Shown piece by piece: positions 48,407 through 62,317 of a DNA stretch of 64,000 nucleotides. Below the pieces are notes generated by a model, which saw only the letters and a program-made list of their open reading frames with translations, did no database searches and was not told the DNA's origin. The position numbers and the translations under genes are program-made. Positions within the stretch are counted from its first letter, which is position 1; each line of letters opens with the position of its first letter. Where the stretch lies: contig CANFSB010000005.1 of the NCBI GenBank assembly GCA_947449495.1, positions 1 to 64,000 on the forward strand, in the 5' to 3' direction. The stretch is from Pseudomonadota bacterium (GTDB taxonomy: Bacteria; Pseudomonadota; Gammaproteobacteria; Steroidobacterales; Steroidobacteraceae).

Positions 48407-50680
48407 ATGCTATCCAGTGAACTCGAGTTCTGCCTCAATCAAGGCTTCAATCGTGCGCGCGAAGCGCGTCATGAGTTCCTTACGGTTGAGCACCTGCTGC
48501 TGGCGATCTACGACGCACCCAAGGTGCGCGAAACCTTGCTGGCCTGCGGCGCGGATCTGGATACGCTGCGCGCCGAGCTCGATAAACACATAGATGAGAC
48601 CAGTCCGCGCCTTGCCGAAGGCGACGAGCGCGATGTGCAGCCCACACTGGGTTTTCAGCGCGTGCTGCAACGTGCGGTGTACCACGTGCAGTCCAGTGGC
48701 AAAAAAGAAGTCGGTGTTCTCAATGTGCTGGTCGCTATCTTCAGCGAGAAGCAAAGTCACGTCGCCTTCCTGATGGAACGCCATAACATTTCGCGCATCG
48801 ACATTACGCAGTTCATCTCGCATGGTCTGGCGCGCAATGCCGATGACAAAACCGACAAGCAAGACCCTGCTGCTAGCGAGGGCGAGCGCGAGGCCGAGGG
48901 CGGCAGTGCGCTGGACAAATACACCAGCAACCTCAATAAGCGTGCCGAAGAAGGCCGCATTGACCCGTTGGTCGGCCGTCAGTTGGAAATCGAGCGCACC
49001 ATCGAAGTGCTGTGCCGCCGCCGCAAAAACAATCCGCTGTATGTGGGCGAGGCCGGCGTGGGCAAGACCGCAATCGCCGAGGGCCTGGCGCGACTCATCG
49101 TGGAGAAGCAGGTGCCCGAGGCGCTGGCCGATGCCACTATTTATTCGCTGGATCTGGGTGCTTTGATCGCCGGTACCAAATACCGCGGCGACTTTGAAAA
49201 GCGTCTCAAGGCGGTGCTTGCCGAGTTGCGCAAGCAGCCAGGCTCGGTGCTGTTCATCGACGAGATCCACACAGTCATCGGTGCAGGTTCGGCTTCGGGC
49301 GGTGTGATGGATGCCTCCAACCTCATCAAGCCAGCGCTCTCCAACGGCGAGCTGCGTTGCATCGGTTCCACCACCTATCAGGAATACCGCGGCATCTTCG
49401 AAAAAGACCACGCGTTGGCGCGGCGCTTCCAGAAGATCGACATCATCGAGCCTACGGTGCAAGAGACGGTGCAAATCCTCATGGGGCTTAGGCCTCGCTA
49501 CGAGGAACATCACGGTATTACCTATACCGATGCAGCCATCAATGCAGCGGCAGAGTTGGCGGCACGGCATATCAACGATCGGCATATGCCAGACAAGGCC
49601 ATTGATGTCGTTGATGAGGCGGGGGCGCGGCAGCGCTTGCGCCCGGTAGAGCGCCGTCCGTTAGCAGTGGACGTAGAACATATCGAAGAGGTGGTGGCAC
49701 GCATTGCGCGCATTCCACCCAAGAGTGTGTCCACGTCAGATCGCGAGGTGCTGCGCAACCTGGAGCGCAACCTCAAGCTGGTCATCTACGGACAGGACAA
49801 GGCCATCGATGCCTTGGCGGCCGCCATTAAGTTGTCGCGTTCCGGCTTGGGCGATCAGCGCAAGCCGGTCGGCAGTTTCCTGTTCGCAGGCCCCACCGGT
49901 GTCGGCAAGACCGAGGTCACTAGGCAACTGGCCTTAACCATGGGGGTCGAGTTTCTGCGCTTTGACATGTCCGAGTACATGGAGCGCCACACCGTCTCGC
50001 GCCTTATCGGCGCGCCGCCGGGCTATGTGGGCTTTGACCAGGGCGGCTTGCTCACCGAGGCGGTGGTCAAGCATCCGCACTGCGTGCTGCTGCTCGATGA
50101 GGTCGAGAAGGCGCATCCGGATGTGTTCAATCTGCTGCTGCAGGTCATGGATCACGGCACGCTTACCGATAACAACGGCCGCAAGACCGATTTCCGCCAC
50201 GTCATCATCGTCATGACAACCAATGCAGGTGCACAGGACATGGCGCGTCCCGGCATCGGCTTTACGCAAAGTGACAACACCAGCGATGGCATGGAAGCGA
50301 TCCGTCGTCTTTTCTCGCCAGAGTTTCGCAACCGGCTCGACGCGATCATCCAGTTTGCGCCGCTGTCTATGGCCACCATTGAGCGCGTGGTTGACAAGCT
50401 GCTGGTTGAAGTCGAGGCGCAGTTGGAAAAGAAGGGTGTGCAGGTCAGTCTGGATGACGATGCGCGTGCCTGGCTTGCCAAGCGCGGCTATGACCCGCTC
50501 ATGGGCGCGCGGCCGATGGCAAGGCTCATCCAAGAGCAGATCAAGCGGCCGTTGGCCGAAGAGTTGCTGTTTGGCAGCTTGACCGAAGGCGGGCAGGTAC
50601 GGGTGCGCGTGTCTGCCGATGGACAGTCGCTGGCCTTGACGTGCCAGCCTGTTACCAAGCCCGCGCTGACAGAGGGCTAG
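48407..50680 (+). CDS. clpA: ATP-dependent Clp protease ATP-binding subunit ClpA
   Basis: Clp N domain, two AAA modules ([30 protein letters not shown]). Confidence 0.97.
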   Translation: MLSSELEFCLNQGFNRAREARHEFLTVEHLLLAIYDAPKVRETLLACGADLDTLRAELDKHIDETSPRLAEGDERDVQPTLGFQRVLQRAVYHVQSSGKKEVGVLNVLVAIFSEKQSHVAFLMERHNISRIDITQFISHGLARNADDKTDKQDPAASEGEREAEGGSALDKYTSNLNKRAEEGRIDPLVGRQLEIERTIEVLCRRRKNNPLYVGEAGVGKTAIAEGLARLIVEKQVPEALADATIYSLDLGALIAGTKYRGDFEKRLKAVLAELRKQPGSVLFIDEIHTVIGAGSASGGVMDASNLIKPALSNGELRCIGSTTYQEYRGIFEKDHALARRFQKIDIIEPTVQETVQILMGLRPRYEEHHGITYTDAAINAAAELAARHINDRHMPDKAIDVVDEAGARQRLRPVERRPLAVDVEHIEEVVARIARIPPKSVSTSDREVLRNLERNLKLVIYGQDKAIDALAAAIKLSRSGLGDQRKPVGSFLFAGPTGVGKTEVTRQLALTMGVEFLRFDMSEYMERHTVSRLIGAPPGYVGFDQGGLLTEAVVKHPHCVLLLDEVEKAHPDVFNLLLQVMDHGTLTDNNGRKTDFRHVIIVMTTNAGAQDMARPGIGFTQSDNTSDGMEAIRRLFSPEFRNRLDAIIQFAPLSMATIERVVDKLLVEVEAQLEKKGVQVSLDDDARAWLAKRGYDPLMGARPMARLIQEQIKRPLAEELLFGSLTEGGQVRVRVSADGQSLALTCQPVTKPALTEG

Positions 50681-50694
50681 GGCGAAGCAGAAAG

Positions 50695-50711
50695 CGGGCG
50701 GTCAACGCCCG
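50695..50711. terminator. GC-rich stem-loop between convergent clpA and infA
   Basis: CGGGCG-GTCAA-CGCCCG; no clear T tract. Confidence 0.35.
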
Positions 50712-50715
50712 GCAT

Positions 50716-50934
50716 TTAGCGTCCGCGGTAGACGATACGTCCCTTGCTCAGGTCGTAAGGCGTCATCTCTACCGTGACAGCGTCACCGGTGAGAATGCGA
50801 ATGTAGTTCTTGCGCATTTTGCCCGAGATATGGGCGGTGACCACATGGCCGTTCTTCAGCTGGACGCGGAAGGTCGTATTGGGAAGGGTCTCTACGACCT
50901 CGCCTTCCATCTGAATTGCATCGTCTTTCGACAT
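50716..50934 (-). CDS. infA: Translation initiation factor IF-1
   Basis: [72 protein letters not shown]. Confidence 0.97.
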   Translation of the reverse strand: MSKDDAIQMEGEVVETLPNTTFRVQLKNGHVVTAHISGKMRKNYIRILTGDAVTVEMTPYDLSKGRIVYRGR

Positions 50935-51018
50935 GGTGACCCGCTGCTGTGAAGGTCGCGAATCTTGCATAAATATGGCCGGCATTGCAATCAAACGCGC
51001 AAATCAGTCTGATTGAGC

Positions 51019-51681
51019 CTAAGCGGGCGTTTGCAACCAACGCTCAAAGTCGGCTCGCGGTAGCGCGCAACTGCCCAGATTGCGCAGGTGTGGTGAAGGC
51101 ATCTGGCAGTCCAACAGTGCGATGCCCGTGCCGGCGGCGCCACCGAGCAGCGCGTACAACGCCAGTTTGGATGCATCGCTGACTCGACTGAACATCGATT
51201 CGCCGCAAAACACCTGTCCCACACGCACGCCATACACGCCGCCGACCAATGCATCGCCTTGCCATATCTCCACGCTGTGGGCATGGCCGAGTTGATGCAA
51301 CGCGCCATAAGCTGCGCGCATCGCCGGTGTAATCCAGGTGCCGGGGCTGCGTGCTCGTGGTGCTGCGCATTCGCTCACCACTGCGTCGAAAGCACGATCG
51401 TGGCTGATTGTCAGATGCCCGCGCTTCAGTGTGCGCAGCAGGCTGCGTGAGGCATGAAAGCGCTCCGGGAAGATCACTTCGCGCGGATCCGGCGCCCACC
51501 ACAGCACAGGTTCACCAGGCGAATACCAGGGGAATATGCCGCGTGCATAGGCAGCCATCAGTCGCTGCGGCGACAGATCTCCACCTCCGGCCAGTAAGCC
51601 TGATGGATTCTTCAGAGCCGTCGAGGTGGGCGGAAAGGCCTCCGGTGGATCACTGGGCGAAAGCCAGGGCAGGCGGCTCAT
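51019..51681 (-). CDS. aat: Leucyl/phenylalanyl-tRNA-protein transferase
   Basis: LLAGGGDLSPQRLMAAYARGIFPWYSPGEPVLWWAPDPREVIFPE. Confidence 0.97.
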   Translation of the reverse strand: MSRLPWLSPSDPPEAFPPTSTALKNPSGLLAGGGDLSPQRLMAAYARGIFPWYSPGEPVLWWAPDPREVIFPERFHASRSLLRTLKRGHLTISHDRAFDAVVSECAAPRARSPGTWITPAMRAAYGALHQLGHAHSVEIWQGDALVGGVYGVRVGQVFCGESMFSRVSDASKLALYALLGGAAGTGIALLDCQMPSPHLRNLGSCALPRADFERWLQTPA

Positions 51682-52820
51682 TCGCGACGAAATGGCGTAT
51701 GTAAGCCCACATCATCTGCATAGGCTTCGACGGCTTGCGACTCGCGTTGCACAAATTCGGCCACCGCATTGCGCAGGCGCGGTTCGACCAGAAAGTGTGC
51801 CGACCATGTGTATTGCGGTGCAAAGCCGCGGCTGACTTTGTGTTCGCCCTGCGTGCCTGGCTCAAAACGACTGATGCCATTGGCGATGCAAAACTCGATG
51901 CCTTGGTGGTAGCAGCATTCGAAATGCAGGCTGTGAAAGTCTGCAAGCGCTCCCCAGTAACGGCCGTACAGCGCCTCACCAGACCAAAAAAAGATGGCAG
52001 TGGCCACCGGTTGCCCGCCTTGCAGCGCCAACTTGACCATCATCGAGTCACCCAGTGTCTGGGCGATTTCTGCAAAGAACTTGCGATTCAAATACGGCTC
52101 ATTACCGCGCTGGCGAAAGGTACCGGCGTGTAACTCGTAGATGATGTCCAGCAACTCGGGGGTGAGGTCGCGGCCACTTAACGTTTGGAAGGTAATTCCT
52201 GCCTCATCGCACCGGCGACGCTCGCGGCGGGTCTTCTTGCGCTTCTCAGCAGTGAAGGTGGCAAGGTAAGCCTCGAAGTCCGCATAACCTTGGTTGTGCC
52301 AGTGGAACTGGCAATCACGCCGCAGCAGCCATCCTGCGTCGCGCAGTACTTGCTGGTCCACCGCATCAGCAAACAGCACATGCGCAGAGGACAGCTGGTT
52401 ATTCAGCACCAGCTGCTGCAGCAGCAAAGCCAAGTCCGGCGCCACCTGCTCGCGTGGTTGATCGCGCCGCACCAGCAGGCGTGCGCCCGACACTGGCGAG
52501 AACGGCACGGCCACCAACAGCTTGGGGTAATAGGTTTGCCCCAAGCGCTGCAGAAACTGCGCCCAGCTTTGATCAAAGACGAACTCGCCCCAGGAATGAG
52601 ACTTGAGGTAAGCGGGCAGTGCAGCCAGCAATCCTTGGGCATCACGCAGCACCCAGAAGGCCGGTTGCCAGCCGGTTGCCACGCTGACGCAGCCGCTATG
52701 TTCCAGCGCCGCCAGGAACTCATGGCGCAGGAATGGGTTGTGCGTTCCTGCCAGCGCATTCCATTGCGCAGCGTCGACATCATCGATGCTGCGCAGCGGT
52801 TCGAAGACAGGCGCGCTCAT
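51678..52820 (-). CDS. GNAT/FemAB-like protein (COG3146/DUF482 type)
   Basis: NPFLRHEFLAALEHSGCVS; EAYLATFTAEKRKKTRRERRRCDEAGI; FEPGTQGEHKVSRGFAPQYTWSAH. Confidence 0.88.
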   Translation of the reverse strand: MSAPVFEPLRSIDDVDAAQWNALAGTHNPFLRHEFLAALEHSGCVSVATGWQPAFWVLRDAQGLLAALPAYLKSHSWGEFVFDQSWAQFLQRLGQTYYPKLLVAVPFSPVSGARLLVRRDQPREQVAPDLALLLQQLVLNNQLSSAHVLFADAVDQQVLRDAGWLLRRDCQFHWHNQGYADFEAYLATFTAEKRKKTRRERRRCDEAGITFQTLSGRDLTPELLDIIYELHAGTFRQRGNEPYLNRKFFAEIAQTLGDSMMVKLALQGGQPVATAIFFWSGEALYGRYWGALADFHSLHFECCYHQGIEFCIANGISRFEPGTQGEHKVSRGFAPQYTWSAHFLVEPRLRNAVAEFVQRESQAVEAYADDVGLHTPFRRE

Positions 52821-52824
52821 GACC

Positions 52825-53859
<1,035 letters not shown>

Positions 53860-53869
53860 TCAAGCTTCC

Positions 53870-56194
53870 ATGCTCGGCGGTGATTCCCGGTTTACGGCCA
53901 TGGTGCTTCGCGGTCTGCGCGAAAGTGTGGCTTTGGTGGCTGGCGTCGTGGCGTTGGTGCTGATGGTGGCACTGGTGTCGTGGCACGCCGAAGACCCGGG
54001 TTTCTCCTTTACCGGCACCTCAGCCCCCATTCGCAACAGCATCGGCCCCATTGGCGCCTGGCTGGCGGACATCCTGTTCTTTTTCTTTGGCCGTCCCGCC
54101 TTTCTGGTGCCTCTAATGCTGGGAGCAGGGGTCTGGCTGTTGCTGCGCCGTCGCGCCGCCCCGGCCCAAGCTGCCTCGCGGGCCGATGTGCTGGTCCGTG
54201 TGGCAGGTTTTGTAGTGCTGCTGCTGGCCAGTTGTGGCCTGGCCACGCTGCACTGGCTACCTGGCGAGCTGCGTCAGAGCGCTGGCGGTATTGTCGGCCA
54301 GCTGGTGGGCCACACGCTGGCCGCTGGCCTACAGGTGCTGGGCGCCACCCTGCTGCTCATCGCACTGTGGATGTCGGGTGTTGCGCTGGCCTTCCATGTG
54401 TCTTGGCTGCAAGTCGTCGACCGTTTGGGCTACTGGGCTTGGAACGGCGCCAGTGAGCTGCGCTCCTGGCTGGCGCAGCGGCGCGACCTCTCGCTGGGCA
54501 AAGAGGCCCGCAAAGCCCGCCAGGAAAAGGTGCAGGAGAAGGCCGCAGAGCTGCCGCCCAAGCCGCCGCGCAAGGCCGCCGACAAGCCAGCTCCTATCAT
54601 CGAGGCGCCGGCACCGGTGGTGGCCAAGAGCAACCGCGCTGAGAAAGAGCGCCAGGTCAGTATTTTCGAAACGGTTGAGCCAGGGCAGTTACCCCCGCTG
54701 AGTTTGCTGGACGAAGCGCCGCCCAGCGTGGCCACCTACTCAGCCGAATCGCTCTCTGACTTGTCTCGCTTTGTGGAAGCCAAGCTGCGTGATTTCGGTG
54801 TTGAAGTCGAGGTGGTGGCTGTCTATCCAGGTCCGGTGGTAACGCGCTTTGAGTTGCAGCCCGCACCTGGCGTCAAGGTAAGCCAAGTCAGCAACCTGTC
54901 CAAGGATCTGGCCCGTTCTCTATCTGCGCACAGTGTGCGCGTGGTTGAGGTTATCCCGGGCAAGCCGTATATGGGCCTGGAAATCCCCAACGACAAGCGC
55001 GAACTAGTCACCTTGGGTGATGTGCTGCGGTCCAAGGCTTACGACGAACTCAACTCGCCGTTGGCCATGGCGCTTGGCAAGGACATCGCCGGTCAGCCGG
55101 TGGTGGCCGATCTGGGCCGCATGCCGCACTTGCTGGTAGCCGGCACGACCGGCTCGGGCAAGTCTGTGGGTATCAATGCCATGGTGCTGAGCCTGCTCTA
55201 CAAGAGCACGGCTGAGAATGTCCGCATGATCATGATCGACCCCAAGATGCTCGAGCTGTCGGTCTATGAGGGCATACCGCACCTGCTTGCGCCGGTGGTC
55301 ACCGATATGAAGCAGGCGGCCAATGCGCTGCGTTGGTGTGTGGCCGAGATGGAGCGTCGCTACCAGTTAATGGCAGCCATGGGTGTGCGCAACATTGCCG
55401 GCTTCAACCGCAAAGTCAAAGACGCCAACGATGCCGGCAAACCGATCAAAGACCCGGTGATGACTGCACGGGCCTCCAACGATCCCACCCTGGATCAGCG
55501 CACCATTCCCGACTTGGAGCCCTTGCCGTACATCGTGGTGGTCATCGACGAGCTGGCTGACCTCATGATGATAGTCGGCAAGAAAGTCGAAGAGCTCATC
55601 GCGCGCTTGGCCCAAAAGGCCCGTGCCTCTGGTATTCACCTCATTCTCGCTACACAGCGTCCATCCGTGGATGTGATCACCGGTCTCATCAAAGCCAACA
55701 TTCCTACGCGCATTGCCTTCCAGGTTTCGGCCAAGGTCGATTCGCGCACTATCCTCGACCAAAGTGGTGCCGAGTCGTTGCTGGGCAATGGCGACATGCT
55801 GTACCTGCCGCCGGGCAATGCAGTACCCACGCGCATTCACGGTGCCTATGTGTCTGATGAGGAAGTGCATCGCGTGGTGCAGGCACTCAAAACCGCCACC
55901 CCGCCCAACTACATCGAAGAGGTGTTGTCTGGGCCGTCGCAGCCCATCCCTGGGTTCCCTGCCGATGGCGAGGGTGCAGAGGGCGGGGACTCTGAACAGG
56001 ACGCGCTCTATGACCAAGCAGTCAAGATCGTGCTCGTTGAGCGCAAGCCGTCCATCAGTTATGTGCAGCGTCGCCTCAAGATCGGCTACAACCGCGCCGC
56101 TCGTCTGATCGAATCTATGGAAGCCGCGGGCCTGGTGGGACCGCTGCAATCCAACGGTGCGCGCGAAGTGCTCGTGCCGCCGCCGCAAGAATGA
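53870..56194 (+). CDS. ftsK: DNA translocase FtsK
   Basis: N-terminal TM domain; [65 protein letters not shown]-terminal gamma wHTH ([23 protein letters not shown]). Confidence 0.97.
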   Translation: MLGGDSRFTAMVLRGLRESVALVAGVVALVLMVALVSWHAEDPGFSFTGTSAPIRNSIGPIGAWLADILFFFFGRPAFLVPLMLGAGVWLLLRRRAAPAQAASRADVLVRVAGFVVLLLASCGLATLHWLPGELRQSAGGIVGQLVGHTLAAGLQVLGATLLLIALWMSGVALAFHVSWLQVVDRLGYWAWNGASELRSWLAQRRDLSLGKEARKARQEKVQEKAAELPPKPPRKAADKPAPIIEAPAPVVAKSNRAEKERQVSIFETVEPGQLPPLSLLDEAPPSVATYSAESLSDLSRFVEAKLRDFGVEVEVVAVYPGPVVTRFELQPAPGVKVSQVSNLSKDLARSLSAHSVRVVEVIPGKPYMGLEIPNDKRELVTLGDVLRSKAYDELNSPLAMALGKDIAGQPVVADLGRMPHLLVAGTTGSGKSVGINAMVLSLLYKSTAENVRMIMIDPKMLELSVYEGIPHLLAPVVTDMKQAANALRWCVAEMERRYQLMAAMGVRNIAGFNRKVKDANDAGKPIKDPVMTARASNDPTLDQRTIPDLEPLPYIVVVIDELADLMMIVGKKVEELIARLAQKARASGIHLILATQRPSVDVITGLIKANIPTRIAFQVSAKVDSRTILDQSGAESLLGNGDMLYLPPGNAVPTRIHGAYVSDEEVHRVVQALKTATPPNYIEEVLSGPSQPIPGFPADGEGAEGGDSEQDALYDQAVKIVLVERKPSISYVQRRLKIGYNRAARLIESMEAAGLVGPLQSNGAREVLVPPPQE

Positions 56195-56835
56195 TCCGTC
56201 GTGCGCTGAGTGGGTGGCTGTTGGCACTGCTCGTGCTGCCGCAGCTGGTCAACGCTGCAACAGCGCCTACGGCGTTGGATCGTTATCTCAATGGCCTGAC
56301 CACTTGGTCGGCGCAGTTCACACAGTCGGTGGTCGATGCCAATGGCCGTGCAGCAGGGCAGGGCAGTGGTGCGCTCACCATCGTCAGGCCGGGCAAATTT
56401 CGCTGGTCGTTTACGCCAGCCGGTGCGCCGGAGGGTGCGCAGCTGCTGGTGGCCGATGGCCGCAACCTGTGGTTTCAGGACAGTGATCTGGAACAGGTCA
56501 CCGTGAAGCCCATGGATGCTGCGCTATCGCAAACACCGGCCATGTTGTTGTCCGGTGGTGCGCGCATTGCCGACAGTTTTGATGTGACACCTGCTGGTCG
56601 TGATGCAGGGCTTGAGTGGGTCAAAGTCACTCCGTATGGCGCTGATGCCGACTTCAAGGCTGCGCGTCTGGGATTTGCCGGACAGGAACTCAAGCGCATG
56701 GTGCTCGACGACAAGTTGGGGCAAGTGGCCACGCTAGAGTTCAGTGCCAGCGCGCGCAACAAGCCGGTGGCTGCGGATCGCATGCGTTACACGCCGCCAG
56801 CCGGCTTCAATGTCATCGGTACGGCGCTCAAATAG
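56191..56835 (+). CDS. lolA: Outer membrane lipoprotein carrier protein LolA
   Basis: [44 protein letters not shown]; between ftsK and rarA. Confidence 0.93.
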   Translation: MIRRALSGWLLALLVLPQLVNAATAPTALDRYLNGLTTWSAQFTQSVVDANGRAAGQGSGALTIVRPGKFRWSFTPAGAPEGAQLLVADGRNLWFQDSDLEQVTVKPMDAALSQTPAMLLSGGARIADSFDVTPAGRDAGLEWVKVTPYGADADFKAARLGFAGQELKRMVLDDKLGQVATLEFSASARNKPVAADRMRYTPPAGFNVIGTALK

Positions 56836-56844
56836 CGTGCAGAC

Positions 56845-57260
56845 ATGACCTCAGACCAACCCGTGCCGTCGCGCAAGTCATTGCGGGCCTTCTGGCTGAT
56901 GGGCTTATTGCTGGTGGCGTTGGTTGTTGTGGTGTGTCTGCTGCCAGCGCGCAACCTTCCCGGCACCGGCATCAACGATAAGGTTGAGCACGCGCTCGCC
57001 TTTTTGGTGATGGCGTTATGGTTTGCCGGATTGACTGCAAAGCGCGACTTTGTGTTCCTGCTGCTGGCGTTGATAGCGCTGGGTGGCGGTATCGAAATTG
57101 CGCAGGGGCTGATGGGTCTGGGTCGTACTGCCGATACCCTGGATTTGTTGGCTGACGCGCTGGGGGCTACAGCTGGAGTCGCGCTGGCACTGACGCCTTT
57201 AGGCCGCTGGGTCGACGTGCTTGAGCTTCATGTGCTGCAACGCCTGCGGCGGCGCCCGGC

Positions 57261-57264
<4 letters not shown>
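56845..57264 (+). CDS. VanZ-like membrane protein
   Basis: DKVEHALAFLVMALWFAG; GGIEIAQGLMGLGRTADTLDLLADALGATAGV. Confidence 0.82.
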
Positions 57265-59845
<2,581 letters not shown>

Positions 59846-59853
59846 TCCTTAAC

Positions 59854-59876
59854 GCGTCAGCAACAACCGCTGACGC
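59854..59876. terminator. Stem-loop GCGTCAGC-AACAACC-GCTGACGC between convergent serS and ybdD
   Basis: Perfect 8-bp stem, overlapping the 3' end of ybdD; no long T tract. Confidence 0.5.
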
Positions 59877-60048
59877 AGTTCCATTTCTGCTCCAACTGAG
59901 CTTGGAAAAACTCTGCCGCGCCCATCATGGGATGGGGCGGCTGGGTGCGCTCGTAGTGGGCGACATACTTTTCGTATGCATCATCGCCCGTTACGCCCCT
60001 CAGCAGGCTTAAGCCCGCTGAGAGGAATTGCTTTACGTCAGTGCGCAC
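59857..60048 (-). CDS. YbdD/YjiX-family small protein
   Basis: FLSAGLSLLRGVTGDDAYEKYVAHYERTQPPHPMMGAAEFFQAQLEQKWNCVSGCC; downstream of cstA; GTG start likely. Confidence 0.85.
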   Translation of the reverse strand: MRTDVKQFLSAGLSLLRGVTGDDAYEKYVAHYERTQPPHPMMGAAEFFQAQLEQKWNCVSGCC

Positions 60049-62107
60049 TGGAGCCCAACGTAGCAGGGTCGAGTTTCGTCTGCACATAGGGCGTTTCTGA
60101 GCTCGGCAGCACTGGTAGGCCGCGAGCGTGACGCAGGCTCATGCGCACCATCTCGATCAGTACGATCCACAGCAGCAGCAGGAAGAACACTGTCAGCCAG
60201 CCATCTAGCTGTTGGTTGAAGATCAGCGTCGGCGCAACCTTCACGCGCTCTGGGGCAAGGGTGCCTGCAGCAAGCTTGGCAGCCATGTCGTTGGCTGCGG
60301 CAAAGAAGCCCAGCTTGGCATCGGTGCTGAAGATTTTCTGGAAGGCCGCCGTGGTGGTGACCACCACAATCCATGCCAGTGGCAGTGCAGTGACCAGTGC
60401 ATAGCGCAGGCGCGTGGTCTTAACCAGAATGCCCGTTGCCACACACAGCGCCATGGCGGCCAGCATTTGGTTGGCAATGCCGAACAGCGGCCACAGGATA
60501 TTGATGCCGCCGTTGGGGTCGATGACGCCGATGTACAGGAAGTAACCCCAACCCAGCACGATCAACGTGCTCGCCAGCAGTACCGACGGGTACCAAGACG
60601 TGCGACCCAGCGGTGCCCAGATCTGGCCCAGCGCATCCTGCAACATGAAGCGACCCACGCGTGTGCCTGCATCGACGGTGGTCAGGATGAAGATCGCCTC
60701 GAACATGATCGCAAAGTGGTACCACAGGCTAAGTAGGCCCTTACCAAAGGCAGAGCCGAAGATACTGGCCATACCCACGGCCAGCGAGGGGGCGCCACCG
60801 GTGCGCGCAAACAGAGTGCTTTCGCCCACATCAGAGGCCAATTGGCGCATTTGCTCCACGGTCACCGGGTAGCCCCAGCCCGAGATGGTCTGCACAGCAG
60901 CCTCTGCGGTTGCACCGACCACGCCGGCACCACTGTTGATAGCGAAGTACACGCCCGGGTCGAGCAGGGTGGCGGCGATGACGGCCATGATGGCGACAAA
61001 GGATTCGATGGCCATGCTGCCGTAACCGGCCAGGCGGATGTCACCCTCGTTGGCGATCATCTTGGGCGTAGTGCCGCTGGAGACCAGCGCATGAAAGCCC
61101 GACATCGCCCCGCAGGCGATGGTGATGAACACAAAAGGGAATATCTTGCCGGCAAAGATTGGGCCAGTGCCGTCGATGAACTGCGTCAGTGCCGGCATGT
61201 GGATGACCGGGCGCATGATCAAAATAGCGACGGCCAGCAGCACCACAACAGCGATCTTCAGGAAGGTCGAAATATAGTCGCGCGGCGCCAGCAGCACCCA
61301 CACCGGTAAAATGGCAGCAAGCCAGCCATAAGCGATCACAAAGCCCGCCAACGGCACGCCCTCCCAGTTGAAGAGGTTGCGCAGTGTTTCGTTGTGATCA
61401 ATGGTGCCGCCGCCGATGACGGCCAAAATCAACAGTGCCAGACCTAACAGCGAGCCTTCCATGACGCGACCGGGCCGCCAGTTGCGCATGTAAAAGCCGA
61501 CGATCATTGCGATGGGGATCGTCGCAAACACCGTGAAGGTGGCCCACGGGCTGTGCTTCATGGCGTTGACGATGACCAAGCCCAGCACGGCGATGATGAT
61601 GATGATGATCATCAGCGTACCGATGACGGCGGCCGTGCCACCGATCGGGCCGAGCTCGTCGCGGGCTATTTTGCCCAAGCTGCGGCCGTCGCGACGCGTG
61701 GACATGAACAGAATGAGCATGTCTTGCACGCAGCCGCCCAGCACTGCGCCGACGATGATCCACAACGTGCCGGGCAAGTAGCCAAATTGCATGGCAAGCG
61801 TGGGCCCTACCAGCGGGCCGGCACCGGCTATAGCGGCAAAGTGATGGCCGAACACCACCCAACGGTGCGTGGGGAGGAAATCGCGACCGTTATTGAGACG
61901 CTCGGCAGGTGTGGCGCGCGTGGTGTCGGCGACGAATACCTTCGTCTCTATCCACTTTGCATAAAAGCGATAGCCCAGGATGTAGGCACAAACTGATGCG
62001 GTGACGAGCCACAAGGCATTGATGGGCTCGGCTCTCTGGAGCGCGATGCCTGCCAGTGCAAAGCCACCCACCAAGGCCAACAGGATGCCTACCAGACGTG
62101 CGTTCAT
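60038..62107 (-). CDS. cstA: Carbon starvation protein CstA family transporter
   Basis: YRFYAKWIETKVFVADTTRATPAERLNNGRDFLPTHRWVVFGHHFAAIAGAGPLVGPTLAMQFGYLPGTLWI; multi-TM. Confidence 0.95.
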   Translation of the reverse strand: MNARLVGILLALVGGFALAGIALQRAEPINALWLVTASVCAYILGYRFYAKWIETKVFVADTTRATPAERLNNGRDFLPTHRWVVFGHHFAAIAGAGPLVGPTLAMQFGYLPGTLWIIVGAVLGGCVQDMLILFMSTRRDGRSLGKIARDELGPIGGTAAVIGTLMIIIIIIAVLGLVIVNAMKHSPWATFTVFATIPIAMIVGFYMRNWRPGRVMEGSLLGLALLILAVIGGGTIDHNETLRNLFNWEGVPLAGFVIAYGWLAAILPVWVLLAPRDYISTFLKIAVVVLLAVAILIMRPVIHMPALTQFIDGTGPIFAGKIFPFVFITIACGAMSGFHALVSSGTTPKMIANEGDIRLAGYGSMAIESFVAIMAVIAATLLDPGVYFAINSGAGVVGATAEAAVQTISGWGYPVTVEQMRQLASDVGESTLFARTGGAPSLAVGMASIFGSAFGKGLLSLWYHFAIMFEAIFILTTVDAGTRVGRFMLQDALGQIWAPLGRTSWYPSVLLASTLIVLGWGYFLYIGVIDPNGGINILWPLFGIANQMLAAMALCVATGILVKTTRLRYALVTALPLAWIVVVTTTAAFQKIFSTDAKLGFFAAANDMAAKLAAGTLAPERVKVAPTLIFNQQLDGWLTVFFLLLLWIVLIEMVRMSLRHARGLPVLPSSETPYVQTKLDPATLGSSAH

Positions 62108-62214
62108 TATTGTGTTCCTCCCCGGGAGCGGCGAGTGTCGCAGGATCAGTCGGTGCGGGGAAGCCTTTGAGCATTCAACGAACGACAGCTGCAGGAACCT
62201 CATCAGGCGGGTTG

Positions 62215-62229
62215 TGCAGGTCCCCTGCA
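62215..62229. promoter_or_regulatory. Inverted repeat TGCAGG-TCC-CCTGCA in the cstA / TPP-enzyme divergent intergenic region
   Basis: Perfect 6-bp arms; candidate operator. Confidence 0.35.
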
Positions 62230-62317
62230 TGGGGTCATTATCCTGCCACTGTCGTGGGGGCGCGCCGGCTCCCATGGCTTTATCCGTCACGGCACAGCGT
62301 TAGTTAAGGAAGCCGCC

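Noticed and set aside
48410-49585. 391-aa minus-strand ORF opposite clpA
   Set aside because: Long, but mirrors clpA codon structure; no family motif.
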